Shown: in pieces, positions 43,573 to 55,756 of the stretch
Layout: every line of letters begins with the position of its first letter
Position numbering within the stretch: position 1 is the first letter of the stretch
Assembly (NCBI RefSeq): GCF_010389155.1
Contig: NC_057766.1
Location: forward strand, 28,591,516-28,655,515
Length of the DNA stretch: 64,000 nucleotides
Reading direction: 5' to 3'
Source of the DNA: Erigeron canadensis
Lineage: Eukaryota; Streptophyta; Magnoliopsida; Asterales; Asteraceae
The notes under the pieces: model-generated
What the model was told of the DNA's origin: nothing
Seen by the model: only the letters and a program-made list of their open reading frames with translations
The model's database searches: none
Translations under genes and position numbers: made by a program

Positions 43573-46500
43573 CTACATATTTGCTGCTTCAATCTCCCAA
43601 GCATCTTCTTGCTTGGCAATCCTCAGCACTGGATCTTCTCTTCTGTTAGGCTTCATCAGCTCTTCATCGATCCTGCTGATCACCATTCTGGCACTTGCCA
43701 TTTTTACAAATCTTCTTCTGATGCTGATAAGAAAACCAGTAGAAGCCTTTTCAATCTCTGTCAGTCTGAAGAAGAGCTGATCGTTTTGAAAGTTAAGGAA
43801 GAATATGCCAGCTGGTGTCTCTAAGACTCCCCCTTCTACAAAGAAACTTCTGGGAGGAAGTCTTAGATTTAGGGCAGCATCACCAGAAATGGGAGGAAGG
43901 TCAGCAGACAAGGGTTGATAGGCTTTTCTTTTTCTTTGGATCCTCTTGCCTGATGATGAGGTAATAGCCGCTGGAGTACCAAACACTTTTCTCAGCATGG
44001 GAAGGTTTGCTTTGAACTTTGTCTCATACTCCCTTGCTTTTTCAAAGTAATCTTTAAGCATCTGCTGGAGTTGAGCATAGCTGGCAGTCTTCTTATCCTT
44101 CAACAACATGTATACTTCAAACCACTCGGAAGCACCTAGAGTAGTACCTTCTCTTAATACTTTCAGATTGGTCTTAAGACCCATGTCAGCTTTCAATGCC
44201 TCAGCAGCTACAATCCTCTGTGGCCTTTTCCTATCCTCCATATATTTTAACCATTTTTCTTTTTCAGTCTGAAACTTGGCCCTCTTCTCGCTGAGCAGCA
44301 ATTCAATATCAGCATGCTTCTGTCTATACAAGGCTTCAGCACCACCGTTCTATAGCAGCATTCTCTGTTCAAGATCCAATTGATCTTTTTCAAGGAGTAG
44401 CAGCTGCTTGATAAATTCCAAGTTTTTTCTTTCATTTTCTTGGTTCTCTTTGATTCTGTCCAGCTCCTTGATAGCTTCTTCTTGAGTCTTTCCCTCAGCA
44501 GTCAAGGCTAGTATATCTATCATTTCATGTATGTGACCTACTGGGGATTGGATGGATAGTTGATCAGCGGAGAGAAAGGATGAAGCAGTGGGAGGTTTCT
44601 TAAAGAATCCAGATTTAGTGAGCTGTCTTCTTTGACTATCAGTCAGTGGAGTAACTTCAGCATTTTACAGATAGCGACTATGAAATATTGGCAACATTTC
44701 ACTTGATCTGTCTATAGCCATTTCTTGAGCGAAACCAGCTTCCCACGCTGCTCTGGTAGCTTGAGGATCCATCTGCTCAACATCTTCAAAAACTTCAAGC
44801 TGGGGAGTATTGGCAACTATAATCTGCTGCTCCCCTTCAGCATGCTCTATCATTTCAATCCCCCCCCCCCCCCAGCACGAGCAGGGGGAGCTTTAGCACT
44901 TTCATCCTCCAACTCACCAATTTTCTCCCCCTTAACACCAACCGGGGGAACCTCACTTACATTACCTCACTAACAGCCACAATTGCCAATTAATTATCAT
45001 TTTTCGTTTCATTGGCGTCAGTGGTATCATTTTCATTTAACACCTGCTCAGCAGCTTCATCATAGATTTCTTCTACTGCTTTATTAACTACTGCAATAAA
45101 AGCATCTAAGACCTCAGCGTCAATCTTCTCCCCCTTGAAAGTGGTATTGTTAATAACCACTTCCATAGTCGTTGCAGGTTTAGACTGCTGGTCAACTAAC
45201 TTCAACAGCAGCCCCTTTATTTCACCCATCTCTTTTTTCAATTTTGTTTGCCTCTTACGATCTTCCTCAATGAAAGAGACAGGAGGAGGAGGAAGGTCAG
45301 CCACTTGTTTCTTCAAAGCGTCAATTGCCTTTGTATTCTCATCAATTTGAGTGGCCAGAGGGGAGATGAGGTCAACTAGCTTTTTAACCTCAGCAACAAC
45401 ATTATTGCTGGAAGTGGTTGCTTTTTTGGCTGAGTAGCTGGTGGCATTCCCAAACTTGAGTAAGGAGCGAGTGGAACTCTTGATGACCTGTTGATCCTTT
45501 CTGATTGTACTTGTAGAGATACGAAGTTTTTCTTGATCAGCAGCCATTGAAGTAGATTTTTCTTTGAGTTTCTCAATATTTTCATAGTTCTCACGCTGCT
45601 TGGTATACCAACTGGATACAGTTTGCACCAAACTATCAGATTCAACATCGCGTAACTCGACAGCGAGGATGGCAGCCTTTGTGAGAGCATTCAATTGGTG
45701 CTCCACCCTTGCCAACATATTAGCAGAGTAGGTAAAATAAGAGATACCCAAACTCTTAGCTGTTTGGGGTTCGAGATCTGGTTTGGCAGCTGATGAGCAA
45801 CCAGGAACACTTCAGAAAGAGGAGGGCATGCCAAGAGACAGCATGGTGTTCACCGGTTGCATGGGTGGAGTTGGAGGCCTTTCAGTAAGAGTGACTGCCT
45901 CCATTTCAATATTTTCAACATTTGCCGCTGCATTGTCATCAGCCGCAGCATCAACATTTTCATTTGTGGCTGCTGCATTTTCATCAGCAGCAGCAGCTTC
46001 AACAATTTTTTCAATAGTAGCTGTTGTAGTTTCACCAGCAGCAACAACTTCAACATCATCAACCTCCATGTCACTAGCATCTATTTCATCAGCCTAGTTG
46101 GGGGAATCCAGCTAGAATGCATCAGCCATAAAACCACCCAATTCCAAGTCACTATCCTCATCAAGTTCACCATCAGCAGTATTAACAACATTTCCATCAC
46201 CAGCACATCCAACATTTTCTTCCAACACATCACATTCTGGTATAACATTTTTAGAAGCCATACCTATTTCAACATCACCAGCAACATCAACATCAGCTTG
46301 CCTTACTTCCAGAGAAAAATTTAATGGGGTAGGGGAACCTGGTGCCTCAACTTCAGTGTGTTGTGTCACCAAAGCATCATCAGCCGTAGAATTTGTTATA
46401 TCTAACATCACCTATAGAAGAAGAGGGAGATATGGGAGTGGCTGACTCAACTCTAATGGGCTTGGGTGGCCCATGTTCTTCACCAACCTCTCCTATAGAA

Positions 46501-47736
46501 GATTGAGGTGGCTGCTTGCTGGTACCCTTTTTCTCGTTAGCAGTCTTTTTTGAGACTGCATGGCTGGTTGGGTGTCTAGTGTCCTTGGGCTGTGAGGACG
46601 TCTTAGCCTTAGTGGTTAAGCCGTTTGGTACTCGCTGCTTCTGTTTTGGGACATTAGCAGGAGGTGAAGTGGAAGAAGATGTTTTCTTGGTCTTTTGGGG
46701 AGTTTTGGAGGCCGCTGGGGGGGGGGGGGGGGGTTTACCAGCAAACCAGCTCCAGCGGGTTGCTTCTTATAAATATCAGGATAAGTAGAATATAGTACCT
46801 GTTTCATTTTTGGAGGAAGCACAACATATTTGGCATCAAACACTTTAGTGTCACAAGCAGGTATCTTGTACACCATGCTGGCAATTCGTGGTGCGCAAAA
46901 GACAGTAGCACCATAAGGAAGATATTCTTCCTTCAGCTCATGCTTGAAGACCAGCGAGAGAAATCGAGTGAAGGGCACTGAGCTCGATCTGTTCTTGGCC
47001 AACACCTTTGCCTTCAAGTCTTCAAAGATGACACTGGCAAAGTCAATGAAACGACCCTTTGCCAGTGCATATATTATTTGCATGTGGGCAGCCGTGGCCT
47101 GATCAACTGACCCAGTATTCCCACCCAGGCATTGAATGACATGGGTAAACAACAACCTCCATAACCTAGGCAAGAATTTCTTCTGAGGATTGCTCTGAGC
47201 AGATTGAGGTGGTTCAGTATTGGTTCCATAACCAATAGACAACATCCATTTTTTCCAAACTTTAGCAGATACTAAGTCAGCAAATTGTCTTTCTTCAGAT
47301 TGTGAAGGAAAACGAAGAACATCTCTTAATAGTTCAACAGAGATGGATATGGTGTGTTTTCCTTTCATAACAGTACTAGTGATGGTGCTGCTAGCTATGT
47401 TGTAATCGCATGTCCACAAAAATTCTCTTAACAGATGAACACACATATCTTTTGGGTCCTTGTAGATGGCCCTTCTAACTGGACATGCTCTAATGAAATC
47501 AAGCATTTGATAGTAACCTTTAACCTTGGAAGGGATTTCAAGAGATCCAAGGTAGTTACAAGGTTTAATGGCCAACTTGTGGGCTTGAAAGGACACTTGA
47601 TTTGATGGAACAATGCCTTCTGGATCGAAAACTTTCAATGTAAGATAGAAAGGAACATTTTCCGAGATTTCTTAAGTTTCAGGGTTTTCAATAACTTCTT
47701 GTTGTTCAGGGATTTGTTGTTCAGATGTAGAAGCCA
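43573..47736 (-). pseudogene. Extra reading frame(s) after Copia pol (env-like position)
   Basis: Over 4 kb in sense orientation between RNase H and the polypurine tract, starting at 47736 (MASTSEQQIPEQQEV). N-terminal domain: KVFDPEGIVPSNQVSFQAHK, CPVRRAIYKDPKDMCVHLLR, GRFIDFASVIFEDLK. Middle: Pro-rich, then acidic Ala/Asn/Glu-rich (46411-45812), then coiled coil (45751-44990). C-terminal part 44331-43573 has a basic RIQRKRKAYQ motif. I see no signal peptide or clear membrane anchor, so the position is that of the SIRE env-like frame but an envelope role is not supported. Broken by TAA near 47672, TAGs near 46102 and 46087, a TGA near 45810, and frame changes at a G-run (about 46717-46733) and a C-run (about 44862-44874). 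It may originally have been one protein of about 1,300 residues. Confidence 0.6.
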
Positions 47737-48373
47737 TTGATATGGTTGAAGAAAAGATTAGAAGGAAGATGAAATGAGAATTGAAAAAAAGTGGAAGAGA
47801 TTTGAGAGTTCTTAGAGATTCTTGGAAAAGTATGAGAGAAAAATGAACGTAAAAGATGGAGAAGTGGAGAAGATTTGCATATATATGGTATGGATATGGG
47901 CCCCATAACTGCAAAAGTGATCGGTCACGTTTTTCTCTCTCATACATATTAAGTATATATCTATGTATTTATTTAAAATAAAAAGTAAATACATTATTTT
48001 TGTACCAATTAAGGTACGGAGAAATAATTTTTAATTTGAGAAAATACGTTCAAATATACGTATGTGAGTAACGTATAATTGAGGTAAGATGTGACAACTT
48101 GTACAAAAGATTTCAAATGTACTCGAGTGTTTACGGCGGCTACAGTGTACAAGTTGCCCATTTGGGAGAGAATCAAGGTAACCATTTGAAATACTTAATA
48201 AAATATTAATAAAAATACGTAGTGGAATACACTCAGATATAAGAAAGGTATCCACTGAAGAGTTTTAGAAAAAGAAATTTGGTTACCATTTTAGTGTTTT
48301 TGATCAGCGACTTAACACAGGATGAAGGTCGCTGACCAATTTTGTACAATTTTTGGTAAATTGTCAGCCATCA

Positions 48374-48730
48374 ACGGATTTTATTTGTCTTTACCAGCAG
48401 TCATTTATTGCTGGACTAGATAGGGACTTTTAACACCCTATTACTTTTGTTTTGCTTTTTCCCAAAGCAACAGGGATAAACGGATTTTATTAGTCTTTAC
48501 CAGCAGTCGTTTGCTGCTGGACTAGATAGAGACTTTTAGCTCTTAATTGCTTTTATTTTGCTTTTTCCAACGGATTTTAGATGACTTTACCAGCAGTAGT
48601 TTGCTGCTGGACTAGATAGAGACTTTTAGCTCTCTATAGCTTTTATTTTGCTTTTTCCCAAAGCAACCGGGATCAACGGATTTTAGATGTCTTTACCAGC
48701 AATCGTTTGCTGCTGGACTATATGAAGACA
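48374..48730 (-). repeat. Four tandem ~106-bp repeats, each with a hairpin
   Basis: ACGGATTTTA recurs at about 48374, 48480, 48570 and 48676; the 90-bp step is a unit lacking 16 bp. Each unit contains CCAGCAG, 7 bases, CTGCTGG (units 1 and 4 have one mismatch each), then ACTAGATAGAGACTTTT and TTATTTTGCTTTTTCC. The array lies between RNase H (ends 48821) and the extra frame (starts 47736). Confidence 0.75.
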
Positions 48731-48820
48731 ATGGCTCTTCATTGCCTTATTGTTCAGCAAGTAACACAAACTTAAACTTGCTGAGAAGAGTTTTGACAAT
48801 GGAAGTCAATTTAACTTAGT

Positions 48821-51800
48821 TTAAGCAGCAGATTCACCATTCAGCATACCCAACCTACTGACGAGATCTTTGAATCTCTTTTCATCTAAGGGTTTAGTGA
48901 AAATATCAGCAAGCTGATCATCAGTGGGAATGAAGTAGATTTCAACATCCCCTTTCATGACATGGTCACGAATAAAGTGATACCTAATATCTATGTGTTT
49001 GGTCTTGGAATGTTGAACAGGGTTATGAGTGATGGCAATAGCACTGGTATTATCATACATAATGGGAATCTTAGACAAGTCTAGGTCATAGTCAGCAAGT
49101 TGGTTTTTCATCCAGAGGACTTATGCACAACAACTCGCTGCAGATACATACTCTGCTTCAACAGTGGAGATGGACACTGTATGCTGTTTCTTACTAGACC
49201 AACTTGTCAGCCTTCCCTCCAATAGTTGGCATCCACCACTGGTGCTTTTCCTATCTAACATGCATCCAGCATAGTCAGAGTCAGAGTATGCAACTAGGTC
49301 AAAGTTAGAGTCCTTGGGATACCATAGACCTAAGGAGGAAGTCCCTTTAAGATATTTAAAGATTCGCTTGACAGCGAGAAGATGGGACTCCCTGGGAGAA
49401 GCTTGATATCTTGCACATCAGAAAGTAACAAACATGATATCAGGACGACTCGCTGTGAGATACATCAGCGAGCCAATCATTCCCCGATAGTGAGTGGGGT
49501 TCACATGCTTACCATCGGGATCAACATGGAGATTGTTTGGTGGAGACATAGGAGTAGGCTTAGGTGTGATATTTGTCATATCAAACTTAGCCAACATGTC
49601 TCTTATATATTTTTCCTTATTGTTAATGATGTCATCAGGAAGTTGGCGAATTTGCAAACCAAGGAAGAAGGTTAACTCACCCATCATGCTCATCTCAAAG
49701 TGAGAGGACATCAGTGAGCTAAACTTTTTGCACAGCTTCTTACTGGAGGATCCAAAGATGATGTCATCTACATATATTTGGATATATAGGACATGAGCAC
49801 CCTTTCTAAAGATAAATAGGGTGTTGTCAATGGATCCTCGTTGAAAGTTGTTAGAGAGAAGGAACTCAGAGAGTGTGTCATACCAAGCTCTGGGAGCTTG
49901 TTTAAGGCCATATAGAGCCTTGTACAAACAATAAACATGGTGTGGCTTGGCTGGATCTTCAAAACCAGGTGGCTGCTCAACATAAACTTCCGTTTCGAGT
50001 TTTCCATTTAGGAAAGCACTTTTTACATCCATTTGATATACTGTGAAGTTTTTGTAAGCAGCATGTGCCAAGAATAAGCGTATAGCTTCCAATCGGGCCA
50101 CTGGAGCAAAGGTTTCATCAAAATCGACACCTTCTTCCTGAAGGTAACCTTGTGCAACCAGCCTAGCCTTGTTACGAATAACAACACCATCTTCGTCCAT
50201 TTTATTTCGATAAACCCATTTGGTTCCAATGGGTTCCTTGCCAGGAGGTAGAGGAACTAAGAACCATACATGCTCTCTTTGAAATTGAGTAAGTTCCTCT
50301 TACATTGCAGCAACCCATGATGGATCAACCATTGCTTCTCCAAAACTTTTAGGAGTAATCTTAGACAAGAAGTTAACATATAAACATGTGTTTCTTGTCG
50401 TTGATCGAGTGATAATACCTTGCAGAGGGTCACCAATGACTTGGTGAGCTGGATGACTAGATGTCCATTTAAGTGATGGAACACTTGATGAACCTATTTG
50501 AGCGTCAGCGGAAGAGTGAGTGATGGGAGCAGCAGGAGTATTATAGGAGGAAAGATCAATAAGAATAGGTTCAACAGTTTTATCAGTAGAGTCATTCGAC
50601 TGAACTGAGTTATCATTGATGTTGAAGTCATCACCAGACTCTATATTTTCAGTATTTGCTGAAGCATCATGAAACTCATCTTTAGCAGAGTCATCAGCAT
50701 GCACATCATCAGCCAGTGATCTAGGTTTGGCTGATGCAACATGGATTGATTTTAAGATAGGCTCAACTGGCTCAATCGAGTAGATATGAGCAGCGAGTTG
50801 CTCTAGTTCAGTGTCAGCTGAACTATCCTGTGAGATATGCTGATTACTTTTAGGCAGTGAGCAAGAAGCATCAAAAAATGAGTTTGCATCCTCAACGAGA
50901 GGATCAATGAGCTCGTTGAAAATGATCACAGTAGAGGAAGATTGGATGTCTTTTAGTGCTGATGAACTTTCATCGAAAGTTACATGGATAGATTCATCAA
51001 CCTTCTGAAGGCAAGTATTGAATACTTTGAAGGCAAGAAAATATCCATCATCAGCTTTAGGATCAAATTTTCATAGGTGATCCTTATTGTTCAGAATGAA
51101 GGCAGGATATCCAAATACATGAAAGTACTTCATATGCTATCTTGTCATGTCTTTTGACTACCAGACAGCGATTCTGAGTATGACAAGCAGTGTTGACAGC
51201 TTCTGCCCAAAACCTGTTGGGCAAAGAGGACTCACTGAGCATGGTACATGCTGCTTCAATAAGAGTTTCGTTTCTCCTTTCAGCAACACCATTTCGCTCA
51301 GGAGTTCTGGTAGAAGAGAAATTTTGTGAGATCCCTTGATCAGCACAAAATGTTTCAAGAGTGTGGTTTCTGAACTCAGTGCCATGGTCGCTTCTGAGTT
51401 CTTTAACCCGTATGCTGTTGAGATTTTTCATTTTCTTGATAAATTTGATAATCTCATCAGCAGCATCACTCTTGGAATGAAGAAAGATTGTCCAAGTATA
51501 TCGTGAATATTCATCCACAATTACTAAAGTGTATCTGCTACCCTTTAGACTTTGGACATTCACTGGACCAAAAAGGTCCATGTGAAGGAGATGAAAGCAG
51601 CCCTTGACAGAATTGGCTTGTTTTGTTTTGAATGTAGACCTATGGCTTTTACCTTTTTCACAAGCACCACAGAGTCTATCTTTTTCAAAAGAGAGATGAG
51701 GAAGGCTACGGACTAAGTTCTTTTTGGCCAAAGAATTTATGGTTTTGAAATTCACATGCGACATAGCTTGTGCCATAACCAATTGAGTTCAACTGCTGAC

Positions 51801-52190
51801 TTAGCAAAGAAACAAGTCAACCAGATACACATCTAGTTTTCTTGGAGCAACCAAGACGACTTCCTTGTTAACATTTACAATGGTGCCTTGATGTTTATCA
51901 AGAATCACCTTGTAGTCAGCATCACAAAGTTGACTTATGCTGATGAGATTGTGTTTTAGACCATTAACATAAGCAACTTTGGTGAACTTGATAAGACCAT
52001 ACCCTTCAGTTTGTCTAGTGGAGTTGTTACCGAACACTACAGTAGGGCCGGGAGCCTCTTTGTAGTTATCCAACACGGACTTAGAGCCAGTCATGTTTTT
52101 TGAACATCCGTTGTCCAAATGCCACACTCCTTTTCCCAGCGAGCCCAGCATGGATACAATGGAAGGATTTAGAGAGGTTCACTATTAAAC
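48821..52190 (-). pseudogene. Copia pol: protease, integrase, reverse transcriptase, RNase H
   Basis: Minus-strand order. Protease WHLDNGCSKNMTG (about 52110; the family's DSG catalytic triplet is DNG here). GAG-pre-integrase CGACEKGKSHRSTF. Integrase core with D,D,E in HMDLFGPVN, RSDHGTEFRN and PERNGVAERRNETL (51300-51600). Reverse transcriptase with [42 protein letters not shown] and the catalytic [10 protein letters not shown] (50190-49420). RNase H ending with KTKHIDIRYHFIRD and QLADIFTKPLDEKRF (49110-48821). Breaks include a TAA at about 50299 (probably from CAA), a stop near 49418, a TAG-type stop near 49130 and a frame change near 51100. Domain order integrase before reverse transcriptase is diagnostic for Copia. 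Confidence 0.85.
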
Positions 52191-54478
52191 TCACTGACAG
52201 CCATGTCAACAGGATTAAAAGTGGATAAATTAGTATTGGTAGCAGCGGATCCAGAGTTTTCCACTGTAGAAAAGGCAGATTCAAGTGTGGGATAGTTTCC
52301 TATATCCACATAACCATACGTTCTGTCATTCTCATCAAAAGGCATGATGTTGCCACCATTGCTATGAAGGAAAACAAAGTTAATGACCATGTCAGTATCA
52401 TTGTATTCAACTAGCATAGCAGGTTCGCCAAAACCATTGGTAACTACCCTTTGTGAGTGAGGAATAGAGATGTGCTGAGAAGAAATGTACTCAGCGACAT
52501 TTTCTTCGGTGATAGCAGGTTCAGGAGAAGGGTTCTCACTGATCCTGATAGAGGAAGAAGAAGCTCCAGCAGAGAAGGAAGAATTTAGTTGAATGACAAC
52601 CTCACGAGCCTCTCTGGAGCTAACGCTTTCGCATTCAGAAGCAACATGTCCTCTGCTGCTACACAAGTAGCACTTTTCTGTCAGAGGGGTTACCCTTTTG
52701 ATTTTGAATGAGAAATTCTTTTAGCTAGGAAGACAGATCATCAACTCGCTGAGTTAGCTCATTTATATAAGGGTCAGTAGATGATGATGCCTTACCCTTT
52801 TGTTTGGATTTAGACTTATTTCTTTGTTTAAATCTGGGTGGAGGCATCTACAGAATAGGACTAAGAATGGACTCTCCATTTGGATCATTTGGAGGATTAT
52901 GAGGAATTTGTGATCCCCTGATCATTGTCCAAGCTTGTCTTCCAACAGAGTGAGAGAAAGAGGGACCTTGCTGATGAGATTGATTCACTCTGCTGGGAGT
53001 GATAGGCCTTGATTGACGATTAGGAGTAGCTGACCTCATTTGCCTATGAGGAAGACAATCTCTATTTGGGATAGAGGATAGAACTTGCTGATTTGGCAAT
53101 TGTCCTCTTTGAGGGGTAATCGATCTCACTGCTGATATGGCAAGTGTCCTCTCAGAGTAATAGGACCAGCTTGCTGATGTGGCAAGTATGTCCGCTGAGG
53201 GGTTACATGTCTTACTTGCTAATGAGGCAAGTGCCCTCGTTGAGGAGTGTTGGACCTGCTTTGAGAAGGCAACCCTCCCCGTTAAGGAGTGTTATGCCTT
53301 GGAGTAGAATGAACAGGCACAGACTGTGTCTGTTGATGAATATGTACATCAGCAGGTATGTCCTTTGAAGAACGTACTTGCTGATATCTAGCATCAGCGA
53401 ACCTAACGTGTCTTTTCATAAGATGCTCATGCTGGTCATTTTTGTTGCCAGCATGGGTAGAAGTTTGCTGAATACAGGAAGAAGGAAGGGAAGAGATAGA
53501 TTGGGGTTGCTGACTAACAGAATTAGCTCTCTGAGGAGTGCTATAGTCATAGGGAACAGGAATTGTACTTCGCTTGAAGGGTTTAGCAGCTCCTATAGTG
53601 AGCTGCTGGGGAGTAATAGGTTTAAAGCCATCACTATTAATGTCACTTTCAAATGATTCCCCGGAAGAGTATTGAACTCTTCCTTTATTTGGCATCATGA
53701 CAACAAATGAAAGATGAAAGCTGGTGCTAGCAGAAGAGCTTGCACCTTTTTCCTCGGTAGGAATAGAAGGGTTGCTGGAGGAAGAAGAGGTAGCACCAGC
53801 TTCCATTTCATTATGGTAATTATTTTGTCCTTTGACAAAATACCATTTTTTCATCTCTTCAGAAGAGACTACTACTGATGGAGGAATGGAGATTTGAGGT
53901 TTCACATCATCATTGAACGAGTCAGCAAGTGAAGCAGCAACGTCATAATCGCCACCTATCACTGTCTGAACTTGGGCAGAGACTTGTTCACTTAAGCACT
54001 GATGGTGAAACTTGGAAGCTTTTGACCAAGAGGTCACAATCTTCTTAAGATTAGCGATTTCAAGCTTAAGTTTTTCATTTTCAAGCTGAACTTTTTGAGT
54101 TAGCAACTCATGTGATTGAAGTTCAACATGACCATTTTTCAATTTATTGAGTTTTTCTGACTTATCACGTAACTCTGAAGTGGCAGAGTTAAGCTTTGAT
54201 TGAAGTTTAACACGTAGAGATTCTACGAACTAAAAATCACAGGACAAAGACTCAATAAGTTTGGTCTTATCCTCATCAGAAGCAGAAGAAAGAGAATGTA
54301 CCTTTTTGACAGTGACATTCACCCACTGGCTGGAGGAGACTTGGTCTTTTTTCAGTGCATCACCATCAGCAAGTGCCATCAAGCACATTGCATCCACATA
54401 CTCTTCATCATCAGACTCATCAGAGTCGGCCCAATCATGCTCTTCAGCCACCAGGCCTTTTGCTGGTGTTTTGGCCTC
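52191..54478 (-). pseudogene. Gag to protease spacer with zinc knuckle and coiled coil
   Basis: Continues the gag frame after a TAG at 54479: an acidic segment (DWADSDESDDEEYVDAM), a coiled coil (LENEKLKLEIANLKKI, about 54060), Ser-rich linkers, a tandem peptide repeat (53020-53290) and a second CCHC-like motif (CSSRGHVASEC, about 52640). Further in-frame stops at about 54230, 53282, 53220, 52846 and 52720 mostly read TAA or TAG where Gln would be expected. Large SIRE-type gag proteins have such extended C-termini. Confidence 0.6.
53020..53290 (-). repeat. Coding minisatellite, about 42-45 bp period
   Basis: At least five degenerate units encode on the minus strand variants of TPQRGQLPNQQ/RGHLPYQQ (about 14 residues per unit), inside the gag extension. 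Gln codons in these units are among those turned into stops. Confidence 0.6.
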
Positions 54479-55636
54479 CTATGTTTCAACAATCTTAGCC
54501 TTTAGCTGATAGTATTTGTTCATGTACTCATCAGGAAACTTAGAAGAGTTAGTTTTAGGAGCAGCAGGGGTTGGAACAGAAACCCTGCACTCCTTTTGGT
54601 AATGGCCTTTTCTGCCACATCTCCAGCATTCCTCCTGTGATTTGTCAACAGGAGGTTTAAAGGAAGCAACCGACTTACGATTGTTCCATTTTTTGGAATA
54701 TTTCTTCCCAGCAAGGAGGGAAAAGCCCATGAAGTCACTAAACATCTCTTGTTTTTCCTCAGCATCAAGCTCATCAAAAAGAGACTGAATAGGAGCAGGA
54801 AGATTAGAAGTGTTGGCACCATCACAGAGATTGATGGGCTCAGCAGAAACTAAGGCAAGAGGGTCAGAGACAGAATAGGCAAGCATGCTGGAAGAAGAAG
54901 AGGGACCAACATGTCTACGAGCATCAGCAGCAGCTCGTATATTTTGAGCTAAAGCCTTTTCTTCGAATTGAAGAACACCAAAGAGTTCCTCAGGATCATA
55001 CTCCTGGATCTGCTTTGTGGTGCGAATGATTTGCCTCAAATTCTGCCATTTGAGAGGTAGACTATCGATGAATATGTGGCACACTTCAAAATTATCATGA
55101 GTTATGCCAAAATTAGTCATGTCATTCAGTAACCCTTTGAACCGGGTATATGTGCTGTCGAGACCTTCATCAGGAAGAGAAAAGAAGTTTTCATAGGCCC
55201 GTTTGAGGTCTATTTTCTTGGTCTTGATTGTGTCAACAGAACCTTCGTACATGCTGCACAATCTATCCCAAACTTCTTTTAAAGAGGAATATTTAATGAT
55301 GAGCTTCATGATGTTAGAAGGGAAAGTGGTGACAATCATGTTCTTAAGCCTGGAGTCAAGATTGACCAGCTTACGCTCATCATCAGTCCATTGGACTTCT
55401 GGTTTTACCAGATCAGTCACAATCTTAGGAGCTTCAGGTGTGGCTCCTGGAGATCTTTGGACATAAGTGGGTATGTAGGGACCAACAGTTAAGATGGTCA
55501 TTAGTTAAGGTTCCACCCCAACTATGTGAAGAAGCATTCTTTCCTTCCAAGACCCAAAATCTTTGGGTTCAAATTTTGGAGGAACAGACACGTAACCAAA
55601 GTCACGTTGATTCAAAAGGGTAGGAACAAAAGTCAT
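54479..55636 (-). pseudogene. Copia gag (UBN2-type with CCHC zinc knuckle)
   Basis: The frame starts at 55636 (MTFVPTLLNQRDFGYVSVPP) with the FEPKDFGSWKERMLLH motif of UBN2/DUF4219-type gag. It is interrupted by an in-frame TAA at about 55505 and continues with SSLKEVWDRLCSMYEGS, LPLKWQNLRQIIRTTKQIQE and the zinc knuckle CWRCGRKGHYQKEC near residue 340. Ends at TAG 54479. Gag would form the cytoplasmic particle that packages element RNA. The next segment is in the same frame, so the stop is likely a mutation, not the natural end. Confidence 0.8.
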
Positions 55637-55739
55637 GTTCTTGTTTTAGAAAAAAAGATTTTCCAGGAAAAGAAGAGAAGAACATAAATTAATATAAACA
55701 CAAGAAGGCAAACAGATCTTATTCTAATGATTTAGGTTC

Positions 55740-55754
55740 CTGGATCTGATACCA
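55740..55754 (-). promoter_or_regulatory. Primer-binding site, initiator Met tRNA type
   Basis: Reads TGGTATCAGATCCAG on the minus strand, two bases inside the 5' LTR. TGGTATCAGA matches the 3' end of plant initiator methionine tRNA, the usual Copia primer. Confidence 0.85.
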
Positions 55755-55756
55755 CT

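Noticed and set aside
45783..46324. Two plus-strand open frames in the Copia extra-frame region
   Set aside because: They are the antisense of Ala/Glu/Asn-rich coding sequence and consist of low-complexity Ser/Phe/Ile runs.
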